Of a DNA stretch of 64,000 bases, positions 1 to 11,654 are shown one piece after another; positions within the stretch are counted from its first letter, which is position 1; every line of letters begins with the position of its first letter. The position numbers and the translations under genes were made by a program. Origin of the DNA: Paramarasmius palmivorus (lineage: Eukaryota; Basidiomycota; Agaricomycetes; Agaricales; Marasmiaceae); NCBI GenBank assembly GCA_037176845.1, contig JAYKXP010000025.1, positions 372,001 through 436,000 of the forward strand, in the 5' to 3' direction. The notes under the pieces were generated by a model. The model did no database searches, was not told where the DNA came from, and saw only the letters and a list, made by a program, of their open reading frames with translations.

Positions 1-899
1 GCCTGTCTGGTGAGCCAAGTGACAGTTATATACTGTACGCTTGGCTCCGATTCTATCGTTCATATCTGTGTGTGATCTATTGTTGCCAAATTGAAGGGAG
101 CTAATTCTATATTTCAGCGGAAGAGGTTGAAGATGCATCCTCAATTGTGCCGAGGACCATGTGGTGGTCATATATCTACAACGTTATTCTCGGCCTCATC
201 GTCCTCGTCACGATGTTTTTCTGCATTGGATCGCTCGAGGGCGCCCTAGAGGCCGATGCACCCTATCTCCCCCTTTTTGTAAACACTGGTTCCGAAAGTG
301 TTGCCCTTTTCCTTTCGATCCTTCTCTTTATCCTCATCTTTGCCGGCAACATCACATCTTTCGCAACAGTGTCAAGAGAGCTATGGGCCTTCTCTCGTGA
401 CAGAGGGTTTCCTTTCTCAAGGTGGATATCTCGCATGGACCACAAATACGACATCCCTTTCAACTCTGCCTATCTTACCGCAGTAGGCGCTGCAATTCTC
501 TGTCTCATAAACCTTGGGTCGTCATTCGCATTCAATATCATTGTATCGCTTTCGCTTCTCGCCCTGTTGTCCACCTACACGATCTCCATTGGATGCGTAC
601 TCCTCCTCCGAATCAAAGGCGAAGCACTTCCGCCAGCGAGATGGGGCTTAGGACGCTTCGGTTTACCAATCAACGCCTTCGCATTCCTATATTCGGTGTT
701 CGTGATTGTGTTCAGCTGTTTTCCGACGTCACCCCCGGCGGATTTGAGCGATGCGAATTGGGCCCCAGTCATATGGGTTGGAGTCATTGCGTTTAGTATG
801 GCAACTTATGTGGTACATGGGAAGAAGCATTTTACGCCTCCGGTCATATTCGTAGAGGGTAGAAGAGTGGGAGGTGTTGGTCTCCAAGCCACGGAATGA
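1..899 (+). CDS. APC-superfamily amino acid/choline-type permease, copy 1 (5' end outside window)
   Basis: Only the last part of the gene is present. Exons are <1..67 and 118..899; the 50-nt intron splits a Ser codon and joins to give the family motif HIS-EEVEDAS, followed by a PRTMWW turn. The visible part covers the central loop and roughly the last six membrane segments of a 12-TM transporter, ending in a hydrophilic tail (FVEGRRVGGVGLQATE). The family moves amino acids, GABA, choline or polyamines across the plasma membrane with protons; substrate cannot be told from sequence. It is the first of three tandem copies, all on the same strand with an intron at the same position and phase. No break is visible in the part present. 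Confidence 0.9.
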
Positions 900-1362
900 G
901 GACAGACGTCTTAGGGAGTTATTTGAGCCACCCTGCCTTTCTTCCATAAAGGATCTTCTCCCATGCGTGCAAGCTCTCTCCCCTTCATCCAAAAGTGTTT
1001 CGTCTCCTTGTACTCTTTTATTATTCTGACCAAATTCGGCCGCTCATACCATTTCACTTGGTTTAAGGTTGATGATGTTGGATCTGGCCAAATGGAACAA
1101 GAAAACAAGAGCAAAGGTAATGGTTGATATTCACTATTCATTTGAACGTTTATTTTTGACGCGAAGATACCCGCAGAAGGAAATATGGGCCCTAAAGATC
1201 CACGCCACGATCTAGAATAGCGGCAGAAGACACCTAAAGATACGCGTTACTTGCGCAAAGAGCAGTGTCGTGGGATTTTCGAGATGCTCAAGTATATCTA
1301 GCTCATACAAGCCTCACGCTGCCTTCTCGGCACTACGTCTGTTTCTGGCGTCTTTACGCGCT
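900..1362. other. Intergenic, permease 1 to permease 2
   Basis: No gene is seen. The right half (about 1145-1262) resembles the sequence just upstream of permease 3, so the upstream region was duplicated with the gene. Confidence 0.6.
1145..1262 (+). promoter_or_regulatory. Upstream block of permease 2, shared with permease 3
   Basis: Runs such as cgtttatttntgacg, gaagatacccnca and ggcggcagaagacac occur in the same order here and at 3242-3365, each about 100-220 bp before the corresponding start codon. Likely a retained promoter or 5' leader of the tandem duplicates. Judged by eye. Confidence 0.45.
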
Positions 1363-2987
1363 ATGGAAGTGAAAAAAGGCTCGACAACCCCGGCAGAGGA
1401 CGTGATCGGCGGTGGTGATTGGGGAGAAACCTATCAGGATATTCGCGATATGCAGCGGCTGGGCAAAAAGCAGGTGTTCAAACGCAACTTCGGCTTTTGG
1501 GGAACACTAGGATTCGTGTCCATTTACATGGCGACATGGGAGGTTGCCTTGATCTCCTCATCTGCCGGCTTCAGGAACGGCGGTTTCGCAGGTCTACTCT
1601 GGACATATATTGGAACGACAACCTGCTATGCCTCCATTGTGGCATCGCTCGCCGAATTGGAGAGTATGGCACCGACGTCAGGTGGTCAGTACCACTGGGT
1701 CTCTGAATTCGCCCCTGCACAGTACCAAAAATTCCTCAGCTACTCAGCGGGTTGGATGTCGACATTAGGTTGGCTTTCAGCCAGCGCCTCTGGTGCATTT
1801 TTAAGCGCCACTGTAATCCAAACATGCGCCGAGATTATACAACCCGAATTCAGCTTTACCAGCTGGCAGCTCACAATTATCATGCTGGGATTCATCATTG
1901 CCTTTCTTGGATTCAACACTATTGGATCAAAGGCACTCCCCGCTCTCGAGACATTGTCCCTAGTCGGTCATGTCCTTGGCTTCATCATCGTGATTATCGT
2001 CTGTTGGGTAATGTGCCGACCATTGAACACAGCGAGCGATGTGTTCACTCGGTTTATGGAAAGTGGTGGATGGGGTAGCATTGGTACTGGCTGTTTGTTA
2101 AGCCAGGTGACAGTGATATTCTGCATAATTGGTTCAGATTCTATCGTTCATATCTGTACGTGATTCATTCCTTCTTATGGTTCCTATAGTAACGTTATAC
2201 TTCAGCAGAAGAGGTTGGAGATGCGTCATCAATCGTTCCAAGGACCATGTGGTGGTCCTACATCTATAATGTCGTACTTGGAGGCATTATCCTTGTTACA
2301 ATGTTGTTCTGCATTGGCCCACTCGAAGATGTCCTACAAGCCGACGCACCCTATCTTCCTCTTTTCAGAAATACTGGTTCCCAAAGCGTCGCACTTCTCC
2401 TTACCATCATTCTCCTCATCCTACTCTTTGCCGGTAACATCGCAGCTTTCGCGACCGTCACGAGAGAAGTGTGGGCTTTCTCTCGAGACAAAGGGTTTCC
2501 TTTCTCTAGATGGATATCGCGCATGAACCGTAGGTATAATATTCCATTCAACTCGGCCTACACCACTTCAGTTCTTAGCGGGAGTCTCAGTCTCATAAAC
2601 CTTGGATCGACATTTACGTTCAACATCATGGTCTCTCTCCCAACTCTCGCTCTTCTCTCCACGTATACAATCACCACGGGATGTATGCTCCTCCTCCGAA
2701 TCAAAGGCGAGCCTCTTCCACCGGCAAGGTGGAGTTTAGGACGGTTCGGTTTACCCATAAATGCCTTCGCATTCCTGTATTCCGTATTCGTGATCGTGCT
2801 CAGCTGCTTTCCGACCTCGCCACCTGCAGGTTTGAGAGATGCGAATTGGGCCCCGGTCATATGGGCTGGAGTCATTGTACTTAGTATGGTGACTTATGCG
2901 CTACACGGGAGAAAGCACTTTACGCCGCCCGTCATGTTCATAGAGGGCAGAAGGGTGGAAGGCGTTGGTATCCAAGCTATGGAATGA
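1363..2987 (+). CDS. APC-superfamily amino acid/choline-type permease, copy 2
   Basis: Exons 1363..2155 and 2206..2987 give 524 residues, the usual length for fungal GABA/choline-type permeases (Hnm1/Uga4/Bat1-like). The start chosen (MEVKKG) aligns with the start of copy 3; an in-frame ATG at 1270 would add 31 poorly conserved residues. Features seen: N-terminal ETYQDIRDMQRLGKKQVFKRNF, typical of this branch just before TM1; about 12 hydrophobic segments; the intracellular motif HISEEVGDASSIVPRTMWW across the splice junction; and the RIKGEPLPPARWSLGRFG loop. A plasma-membrane proton-coupled importer is expected, substrate unknown. Part of exon 1 is almost identical to copy 3, unlike its flanks. 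Confidence 0.93.
1459..1736 (+). repeat. Near-identical tract shared with permease 3
   Basis: By hand alignment this 278-bp stretch differs from 3571-3848 at two positions only (1641 and 1720), while sequence on both sides differs at many synonymous sites. Consistent with gene conversion. Confidence 0.8.
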
Positions 2988-3465
2988 ATACTTCCTGGCC
3001 TACCTTTTGTCACGTTTGCGAAGAGTTTTCGTCATATTTATACACGCTTTTGTCTCTTTCGTGCTGAGAATGGTTTGTCCAAGGACGAGTCTGGAGGAGT
3101 ACATTTACCCCTTGCACTGTATGATTCTTGCCGAATTTGGCCGCCCATGTGCACCCCGGTGTGAAGTCGCTTATGCGACTACCTGCCCAAACGGATCAAA
3201 TAACACGAGCAAAGGTTAAAAATTTCATTTAGTATTCAAGCAAACGTTTATTTCTGACGTGAAGATACCCACAGGAAGAACCATGAGACCAAACCTCCAC
3301 GCCACAATCTTGCAATGGCGGCAGAAGACACTTGAAGATAGCAGTTCCTTCTGATAAGCAATATCGTGGGACTTTCGAAGTCCTGGGATGGGCTCATTTC
3401 CAAAACATCTAAGCCCCGTGCCAAACCGAATAGCTGCGACCTACATCTCCACTATCTCTGTATCG
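2988..3465. other. Intergenic, permease 2 to permease 3
   Basis: No gene is seen. Contains the duplicated upstream block 3242-3365. Confidence 0.6.
3242..3365 (+). promoter_or_regulatory. Upstream block of permease 3, shared with permease 2
   Basis: Second copy of the block described at 1145-1262, with the same order of short conserved runs. Confidence 0.45.
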
Positions 3466-5107
3466 ATGGAAGCGGAAAGGGACGGAAAACAGTCTTTGGA
3501 CAACAAAATCGGTGTGGGCTGGGAAGCAACCTGGGGGGAGACCTACCAGGACATTCGCGACATGCATCGACTGGGCAAAAAGCAGGTGTTCAAACGCAAC
3601 TTCGGCTTTTGGGGAACACTAGGATTCGTGTCCATTTACATGGCGACATGGGAGGTTGCCTTGATCTCCTCATCTGCCGGCTTCAGGAACGGCGGTTTCG
3701 CAGGTCTACTCTGGACATATATTGGAACGACAACCTGCTATGCCTCCATTGTAGCATCGCTCGCCGAATTGGAGAGTATGGCACCGACGTCAGGTGGTCA
3801 GTACCACTGGGTCTCTGAATTCGCCCCTGCAGAGTACCAAAAATTCCTTAGCTATTCAATGGGATGGATGTCGGCATTGGCTTGGCTTTCGGCTAACGCC
3901 TCTGGCGCGTTCTTGAACGTCACTATAATCCAAACATGCCTCGAGGTTACGCGCCCTGAGTTCAGCTTCACTAACTGGCAATTCACACTTATCATGCTGG
4001 GATTTATCATTGTAATTCTTGGCTTCAACACTATTGGTTCAAGGGCGCTTCCCGTTTTCGAGACATTGTCCCTGGTCGGACATGTCCTCGCCTTCTTGAT
4101 TGTGTTTGTCGTGTGTTGGGTGATGTGCCGACCACTGAACACGGCGAGAGATGTGTTCACTCGGTTTGTCGAAAGCGGCGGATGGGGCAACGTCGGCACT
4201 GGTTGCCTAATCAGCCAGGTAACAGTGATATACTGCATAATTGGCTCCGACTCCATCGTCCACATCTGTGCGTGACACGTGCATCCTGATCTATGAATTC
4301 AAGCCTCATCTATTTTCATCTCTAGCAGAAGAAGTTGAAGATGCGTCTTCAATTGTGCCGCGGACCATGTGGTGGTCCTACGTTTGCAATGTCGTGCTTG
4401 GAGGCATCATGCTCATCACCATGCTGTTCTGCATCGGCCCTCTTGAAGATGTCCTACAAGCCGACACACCCTACGTTCCACTTTTCAGGAATACTGGGTC
4501 CCCACGAGTCGCTCTCTTCCTTACCGTCATCCTCTTTATCCTCCTCACTGCCGCTAATATCACATCTTTTGCCACCGTGTCGAGGGAAGTATGGGCCTTT
4601 GCTCGAGACAGAGGGTTCCCCTTCTCGAGGTGGATATCCCGAATGAACCGCAAATATAATATTCCGTTCAACTCGGCCTACCTTACTGCGGTTGGTGGTG
4701 GATGCCTCAGCCTCATAAACCTTGGGTCGACGTTCGCATTCAACATCATGGTCTCCCTCCCAATTCTCGCTCTTCTCTCCACGTATATGATCACCACTGG
4801 ATGCATACTTCTCCTTCGAATCAAAGGCGAACCACTTCCACCGGCAAGATGGAGCTTAGGACGCTTTGGTTTACCCATCAACGTCTTTGCGTTCTTCTAT
4901 TCCGCATTTGTGATCGTATTCAGCTGCTTTCCAACATCACCACCTGCAGGTTTGAGAGATACCAATTGGGCACCACTCATATGGTTCGGAGTGCTTGCGT
5001 TTAGTATGATGACTTATGCGCTGCACGGGAAAAGGCACTTTACGCCGCCGGTCATGTTTGTGGAGGGTCGAAGGATGGAAGGTGTTGGTATACAGGCCAC
5101 GGGATGA
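3466..5107 (+). CDS. APC-superfamily amino acid/choline-type permease, copy 3
   Basis: Exons 3466..4267 and 4326..5107 give 527 residues. Start MEAERD was chosen because it aligns with the start of copy 2; an ATG at 3388 would add 26 residues. Same landmarks as copy 2: GETYQDIRDMHRLGKKQ before TM1, HISEEVEDASSIVPRTMWW over the splice junction, RIKGEPLPPARWSLGRFG in a late loop, and about 12 TM segments. Expected to be a plasma-membrane amino acid or choline-type symporter. It is the last copy of the array; about 1.2 kb without a convincing gene follows. Reading frame is intact. Confidence 0.93.
3571..3848 (+). repeat. Near-identical tract shared with permease 2
   Basis: Partner of 1459-1736 (offset 2112 bp, two differences at 3753 and 3832). 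Confidence 0.8.
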
Positions 5108-6284
5108 GTGGGAATCTCATTGAGAACCACTTCGTTACTTCCAATTCGCTTTTATGTGCTTTCCTTCGTTTTCGCGCGAGTACATGTCATATCCCCTTTG
5201 GTTAATACATGTCAGTATCATAAGGCTGCTCCTATAACATAGCACTGATAGAACCCATACACTACCAAAACACAATATTCACAGGCGTCCAAATACATTG
5301 TTCGTTGCGAACCCTTGAGCCTGACCCAAGGAACTCTGCGAATTTTCTGTTTAATTCTGTCATCTCAAAGGATCCAGATTGACCTTGGATATTAATTGGA
5401 GTGACGGTCTGACGAATATGACACTCACCTGCTTTCGGGGTACCCGGTTGAGATCGTTCTCGTTGACCATAGTCCTATGCATATTTCGGACATTTCCTTG
5501 AGCAGTACTAGACTACTTGGCAACCTGAGCATGCCTTGAACGGGGTCGGATCTGGTCGAGCAACCCGTTTTCCCTCCGCCTCGATTTTCCTCTGCTCAAC
5601 TTTCTCATTCCGCTCTTCGATGCTTATAAGTACACTAACATGACGATTCTATTAAGAGCACCAGTGATTAAGACATTCAAAGCAACTAGACAAAAAAATA
5701 CAAGCGAATACCTTTCTTCCCTTTCCTTCCATCCTCCCTTGCAGGCCGGGTCTCAAGATCTCAAGTCTTTTGGTAGTCTTTTCTTTCCTTCTCCGTGATC
5801 CGAGGAGCCTTCTCTACCTATTGGGATTGTGCAGTATCTCCATCTTGAAATTGGGTCGATGCTGGGGCCGCTTTTTGCACATTATCTCGAGATTTGACGA
5901 GCCAAGTGTGATATTGAACATTACATATCGCGTATGCGGTATACTATGCATTGAATTTGAAAGGTAGAGGTCGGCATGATTGTAAGGAAGGCGATAGAAC
6001 TTGAAGAAGTAGGAGAATGCATCTTGAAGTTGTGGTCGAGTTGTGGTCGAGTTGGTAAGAAGAGCGGCGAGCGTTAACGAAATATCTTACAGATTGTCAG
6101 CGGGCCAAAGGCCTAAGACTACGCCTCCATAACAAACTTGAATTACGCTATGTAGTTTACTTTATAATCGTAGAAGAAACATTAGTCCTCGTCAAGATTT
6201 GTCCGGGTTCGTGTCCATACTAGTCCGTAACTTATATACTTCATCATGGTCGTTCAATGTCCTTCAACCTCGTCCCAAGAACAT
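5108..6284. other. Intergenic, no gene seen
   Basis: Short open frames only, none with splice-consistent or family-like sequence. It holds the 3' sides of permease 3 and of the secreted protein, which are convergent. Confidence 0.6.
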
Positions 6285-7388
6285 TTACATGGCGAGAACC
6301 GAGGCCACACCGCACAAAACGAAAAGCCCGAGGCTGATTGAAGCATGGGCAACTGCGCCATTACCACTGGTTCCAGTACCACTATTGTCGTTGCCCGTTC
6401 CGCTATTCGAGTTTCCACCGTTCGAGGTGCTATTGCCGTTGCCGTTGGAATTGCTACCATTGCTACCACTAGTGCTGTTCCCAGAACCTGCCTCAATGAG
6501 CTCGTAATCAACTCGGAGACCTCGAGCACGGCAGCCGTTCGTGAAACCTGTGCAGATTTAAAACCAATGAAGATGATAACAAGATGAAAAGAAAACTTAC
6601 TGTCCATCAGCGCTTGAGCCTCAGCACGAACGTTATCACCAGATTGGACGTTCCTTGCAACACATTCAAGGCAGTCTTGGTAGTCATCCGCCGTGTCGTC
6701 TCTGCAAACGCAGTTGAAGTAGTTTGAGGACGAGTTACAGGCCTACATATCGCATGTGAGGAACATGATTAGAAGGACGTGATCTAGAACGTACCGCGAA
6801 ACCATTGTCCTCGCTAGAATCGTAAACAATCTTGCAGTCGTCATTGCACCTAGGCCAGTTGGAAGTGTTGATCTCTCCCCAAGGCGTCGATGCATTGAAT
6901 CGTTGATTCGCGTCCAAAGAGTCATTCGAACTTCCAACCGTATTGGGATTGATCGTCTCGTAATCCACACGGTGACCATTCGCTCGACACGTTTCTGTGT
7001 ACGAGTTCATCAAGGCCTGTGCAGACGACTGAACACTTGGCTCCCATGTCTGAGTATTGGCGATACACTCGAGACAGTCTTGATAGTCGTCACCAACGTC
7101 ACCAGTGCAGATACACGAAAAGTAGTTGGAATCGGCCTGTTGGTTGTTGTTGCACGAGGCGAAACGACCTTGGGTGAGATCGCGGCATTGGTCGTTACAT
7201 TGCGAGAAGGTACTGATGTCACCCCATGGCGTTGAAGTGTTGAACCTCTGAGCAGAGGATTGACGAGGGAAAAGAGGAAGTGGCTCAGAGAGAGCTATGA
7301 AGTGGATGTGAGACTGGCGAAGCTCCAGTCGAAAAACACGCGGCATACCTTGTTGAGCGAGCAAGAGAAGGAAAACTTGAGAGAACAT
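6285..7388 (-). CDS. Secreted, probably GPI-anchored protein with two Cys-rich repeats
   Basis: Exons (transcript order) 7388..7349, 7294..6795, 6742..6601, 6547..6285; 314 residues. The start is the ATG of a signal peptide (MFSQVFLLLLAQQA), split by a 54-nt intron. Two tandem repeats of about 105-115 residues follow (about 30-144 and 145-250). Each opens with RFN-STPWG-I, then CN-xx-C, then YF-C-C with an acidic DDYQDCLEC block, and ends with C-RA-G-RVDYE. A Ser/Gly/Asn-rich linker (about 250-295) leads to a hydrophobic C-terminus (SLGLFVLCGVASVLAM), the layout of a GPI signal. Location is inferred to be cell wall or outer membrane face. I do not recognise the repeat as a named domain. Similar Cys-rich GPI proteins occur in many mushroom genomes, function unknown. 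Confidence 0.82.
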
Positions 7389-8853
7389 GTTCAATGGATG
7401 GAAGGGTCGATGACTGTAAACGATGTAAATTGGGTCGTCATTTATACTGTGAAAAGCTGTTTAACCTAGTGCCACTCATGAATGCTTGGAGACTTGTCCC
7501 GAGACCCTTACGCCAAGAGCAAAGATCCGCGGTCGTCCAGTCGGGTCCTTTCTATTCAACGCATTTTCGATGCTGTTGAGTGGACTTGATTTCCACATCT
7601 TGTGGGTGCTTGGTAGCACAGGAAGTGGAATCAAACCGTAGTTCTGGGTGGGGTACAAGGCATTCTGGTGAAAACCCTTCACTTCACGAAGACCCGACAA
7701 GAAAACGTGGATGTATTTCATATTGGAAAAAAACGAGGTCCTTGGAGTACGTCAATTCTGAGTGTATGGAGAGTGAAAACGTCGTGTACTCACTGGCCCG
7801 AACCCCAACAAAGCTCCACGGTCATTTTGACGCTCCCACACATTGCAAATATCTGCCTAGTTGCTCGTATTTTGATTCGCAAGGTGAAAGGCGAAGACTA
7901 AGTATCTGCGGTCTGCTGTCAAACAGCACAGGCCGTTGAGAGGTTTGGGTAAACCATGGCTATGGAGACCGTGTCCAAAGCGGTGAGGTGACCCACTGAG
8001 GTTTAGAGAATCGGAGATAAAGTGGTCAGCAAGGACGAGACGAGTGATGCTCCAAAAGTACTCACTGCCATCCGCAGTTCCAAATTCCAATTCAAAGCCA
8101 TTTTGCCTTCAAAATTTCCTTGGGACTGCCGAGGACGATAACGTGCAGGTGGGATGGCGGTAGACCATGGTGTCACTGGTAGAAATTACCATGGTCCGAA
8201 ACCCGTCCGAACACTTCTTCCTTCTGCTCACCAACAGGCCGAAATTCCGACATCGACACAGAAAACATGTATTACAATGCAGACACAGGACCTTATGTGG
8301 ATATTCGGGACACATGTGTAGGTTCATTCTGGCTCATTGCTCGATCTGGATTTTGGTCCTCCATGAAACGCTGACATGCGGTTTCGCATCTCAGCTTCCA
8401 AAGGATAATCTTTATCCATTCATGTCCATTACAGAAGACCCTCGGATTCAGTAATGCGAGTCGGTGAGCTTATCAAAAACGGCCTCCGTCGCAGAACCGG
8501 ACTGGGAAATTAGCGGTCGTTGTCCGCACGGGCGTTAACCTAGATGGCACTACATTCTGATGCGTTTGCAACCGAGATGCAGCTGAAGGGGAGGTTTTCT
8601 ATCAGGTGAAGAAAAGACATGGTATCGGGTCAGTCTTGAAACAAGACTTCTAGCTTTATTGTCGGACGCTGCAAGCTGATAATGTATTCAAAATATATTC
8701 GGTTATAATACTTACGTGTAAGTCTCTTCCATTTGATGCCAGGGCTGTTCAATTATCTTACCTCTCTTGTCACCCAGATCTCCTGTTTTTGTATATTCAG
8801 GATCTCTAGAAATCAAAATTAGTCTCCCTCAAATTTATTTCCTCGTTTCTCCT
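7389..8853. other. Intergenic with possible degenerate coding remnants
   Basis: No intact gene is seen. A short frame near 7812-7900 (ends LIRKVKGED) and the bases after it faintly recall the permease loop RIKGE-LPPARW-LGRFG, but the match is too short to call. Contains the divergent promoters of the secreted protein and of gene A. Confidence 0.5.
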
Positions 8854-11128
8854 ATGTCCAGCTCGTCTCCCGAATTGAGTCCTCACAGCGAACCTACTCT
8901 CGTTACATCCCAATGCGAGGACCTTGTTACTTTATTCTACTCGACAGTGAACCCTGGCGACCCACGTGGCATTGCGACGAAGATGTATGCAATTATTGGG
9001 TGGATACACCAAAACCAGACTCATCCTGCGTCCCCACGGATAGCTCAATGCATCAACTTTTGTGCGATCCGATGGGGCAGTCAGAGAATGTTTTTTGACC
9101 TTGTTCGAGCCTGCAAACCAGATCATGTCATAAACACCATAGGAGCAATGGGGATGAAAGAGGCCTACAAGAGGTTCAGATGGAGCAAAGTAATGGCAGA
9201 CTTGTATGTCCATTACCTTTGCTGCTATACGATAGTCATTGACTTTCGACAGGTATAGTCGCGTCATACAAGAAGCATGCGATACTTCATCCACGGTGCA
9301 AGCCGATTTACTTGGATATCTATTTCTCTCTGGTACAAAGCGAGCTGACACGGTCGTCGTTGAATGGTGTCACACTTTTATCGATTATTTCTTCAAGAAC
9401 CTTCGGAAAGTTGACGTGGACGGTGTAAGCGGGATATTATTTCTCCTAACAAGGACCAAGGGCGGGATGTTGATGACTCTATACACTTCGTAAGTACATT
9501 CGAGCGTTAGCGACTAGGACTTTCGATGTTCAATCTCTCTGCTTTCGGCGTAAAGGCTTCTGCCACTTCTCTTTGCAACGAAACTCGGCGATATGGAATA
9601 CTGGAACGCATTTTTTGCGCAAGTCGGAGCAATCAAAAGACAACTCAAATCTGCTACGGAAAGTCTGGAAGATGGTATGGAAGATCTCTCCCCAGTAACA
9701 GCCTGTTGCATTGAATTCATCGCGAATCACTGGGATCCCTTTCATGACACATCCCGACCGCCTCTACCCCCCGAAGAAAACGAGGAAACCGAGTCGCTCA
9801 CGGAAAACGATGATATACCGCTCAAACGCTGGGAGAATTATCCCGCAGAACAGACGCTCAATTTCGTTGACCTATGCCTCCGGTATCAAGCCCGTAACTA
9901 CCTTGGCATATTCTTCCAACAAATTTGGGCACGCGTTATCGAATCCGGCGAGTATGGTACAAGTGTTTTGTACTACACGTCAGTCACCAAGGCGTGGCCT
10001 GGCCTGATCGAAAAGTTTCCTGAATGCAGAAGAATTTCGCGCCAAATCTTTAGCCACGCCTTTCGATCTCTTCTTCTCGGTTACGTTGATTCGGAGGAGC
10101 GTCATGTCGACCTTCAACACACTATGAGTCGTTTGGATTCAATCGATCTGGTCGATTCATTGGAACAGTGGTACGTCAAAGTGTCCTTATGTTCTCCGCG
10201 CTTCACTGACATGCGGAAAGCGTGATGATCAGTTGTTCACCTGGAATGACACCAAAACCTGATATGCTGGAATATATCGCGAGACTCGCCGAAGAGCTTG
10301 CGCGCAGCGGTGAACCAGAACAACTAGAACGAATTCGCCATATTCAAGACAATTGTCTTGATGCACTTATCTCTTTCCTCGACCTCTCTCCACTCTCCGA
10401 AGAAGACTACTCGACTTCGTCTTTCGAAACGTGTGCTGTCTTTCGTCTACTTGACCTCTGCATCATGTGTGGGCACCGCAAGACTGAACATGTATTGGAT
10501 AGATGTTGTGGCCCCGATGTTTACGACGGAGCGTATATCAGATGTGGATTGATAACCATTCTGAAACGCCTCCCATCCTTCCTACAAACACGTGGTCTTT
10601 CGTTGGTGGATGAGCCGTACGCTCGATTTGCTGGTGAAATAATCCGGAAATTCATTGACAACGTACTGGGTCCCAGTCCTTATCCCGATATTTCATTGGA
10701 AGCTTGGAGAGCCATGGGATGTGGATGCGAGCTTTGCGAAGAACATCTGGTGCCCTTGTTTCCTGGTCTCGAAAACGAGATGCAGACTCCGTATTTGTAC
10801 AGCGTCGAGGTTCGGATGGGACATGAGGATCGTGTCCATCTTCAAAGTAGGTTGCGTAAGATGAGACGGTGGGGTGTTCAATTGAAGACCAAGGGATATC
10901 CGCCACATACCCTTCAGGTAAGGAGCTGGATCCCACAGCTATCCCTATAGTTGCTAACACTATTCTCAGATTGACAAACCCCGAGAGCTAGATGGGCTCA
11001 TAGTATGGTTCAAGCGCCTTGTTGAGGTTCAAGAGATTCTGTGGCTTTTGGGTGAACCTGACTGCCAAGAAATGGTACTTGGACACGGATACGAATGGGT
11101 TATCAATCATCAGGCTTGTGGAAGTTAG
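8854..11128 (+). CDS. 2OG-dioxygenase-family C-terminal scaffold protein, copy A (N-terminally short)
   Basis: Exons 8854..9203, 9253..9489, 9556..10170, 10221..10917, 10970..11128; 685 residues. Introns fall at the same places and phases as the last four introns of copies B-D, which fixes the model. It starts (MSSSSPEL) where exon 4 of B-D lies, so the roughly 250-residue N-terminal region with the RGKDR motif is absent. The helical middle and the C-terminal GCGCELC (CxCxxC, candidate metal site) are present, followed by PPHTLQIDKP and a final helical segment. It lacks the KRP...PSKKAR tail of B-D. From memory, the full family is a basidiomycete 2OG-Fe(II) oxygenase-like protein whose catalytic domain precedes this region; no such domain is here. 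Function unknown. The most diverged of the four. Confidence 0.78.
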
Positions 11129-11654
11129 AGAAGAATGTCCGCTGTTTGTTGTATCTTGGTTTCTTGACACGCATACGCTACATCGTTTTGATGAAAGCTC
11201 GTAATTCAAACTGAAGATTGATGTTAACGCACCGTTGACCAAAAGCAAAAGCCACATTGGAAAATAGCAATTATGAACCATGCTCAACATCACCAGCCTG
11301 AGAGCGCTAAAAGTTCAGGAAGCACTAGCGCCGTGGCCGACCCGGAGTCTTGCCGGGCATCCCCGATACCCCTCTGCATCGACATCTTTCTTCCTGTACC
11401 ATCAAACCTTCCTCGAACACACCAATGCACCAACACCACTCTTCCTTAGCTCGAAACAGATAAATACGCAAGACTTACATTTTTTATTCTCGTTTAGTGA
11501 GGGAAAGAGTTCACCTGAGAGCATTTACTAATTTTTTCAGTTCACTTTAGCGACCTCTAGCGACGGATCACTGTCAACAAAATGAAGGGTCTCTAGGGTC
11601 TCTGGGGTCTCACCAGTTCTTTTACTTACCACCTACGCGTTCGCCGCTTTGCTC
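11129..11654. other. Intergenic, gene A to gene B
   Basis: No gene seen. Its last 70 bp carry three GGGTCTC-type repeats listed separately. Confidence 0.6.
11586..11613 (+). promoter_or_regulatory. GGGTCTC repeat upstream of gene B
   Basis: gggtctct-agggtctct-ggggtctcacc lies about 45-70 bp before the B start codon. Related GAGTCTCCGGGGTCTC sequences lie upstream of C and D. Confidence 0.4.

Noticed and set aside
7812..7965. Possible relic of a fourth permease (LIRKVKGED and following bases)
   Set aside because: The resemblance covers fewer than 40 codons with frame changes; too weak to annotate as a pseudogene.
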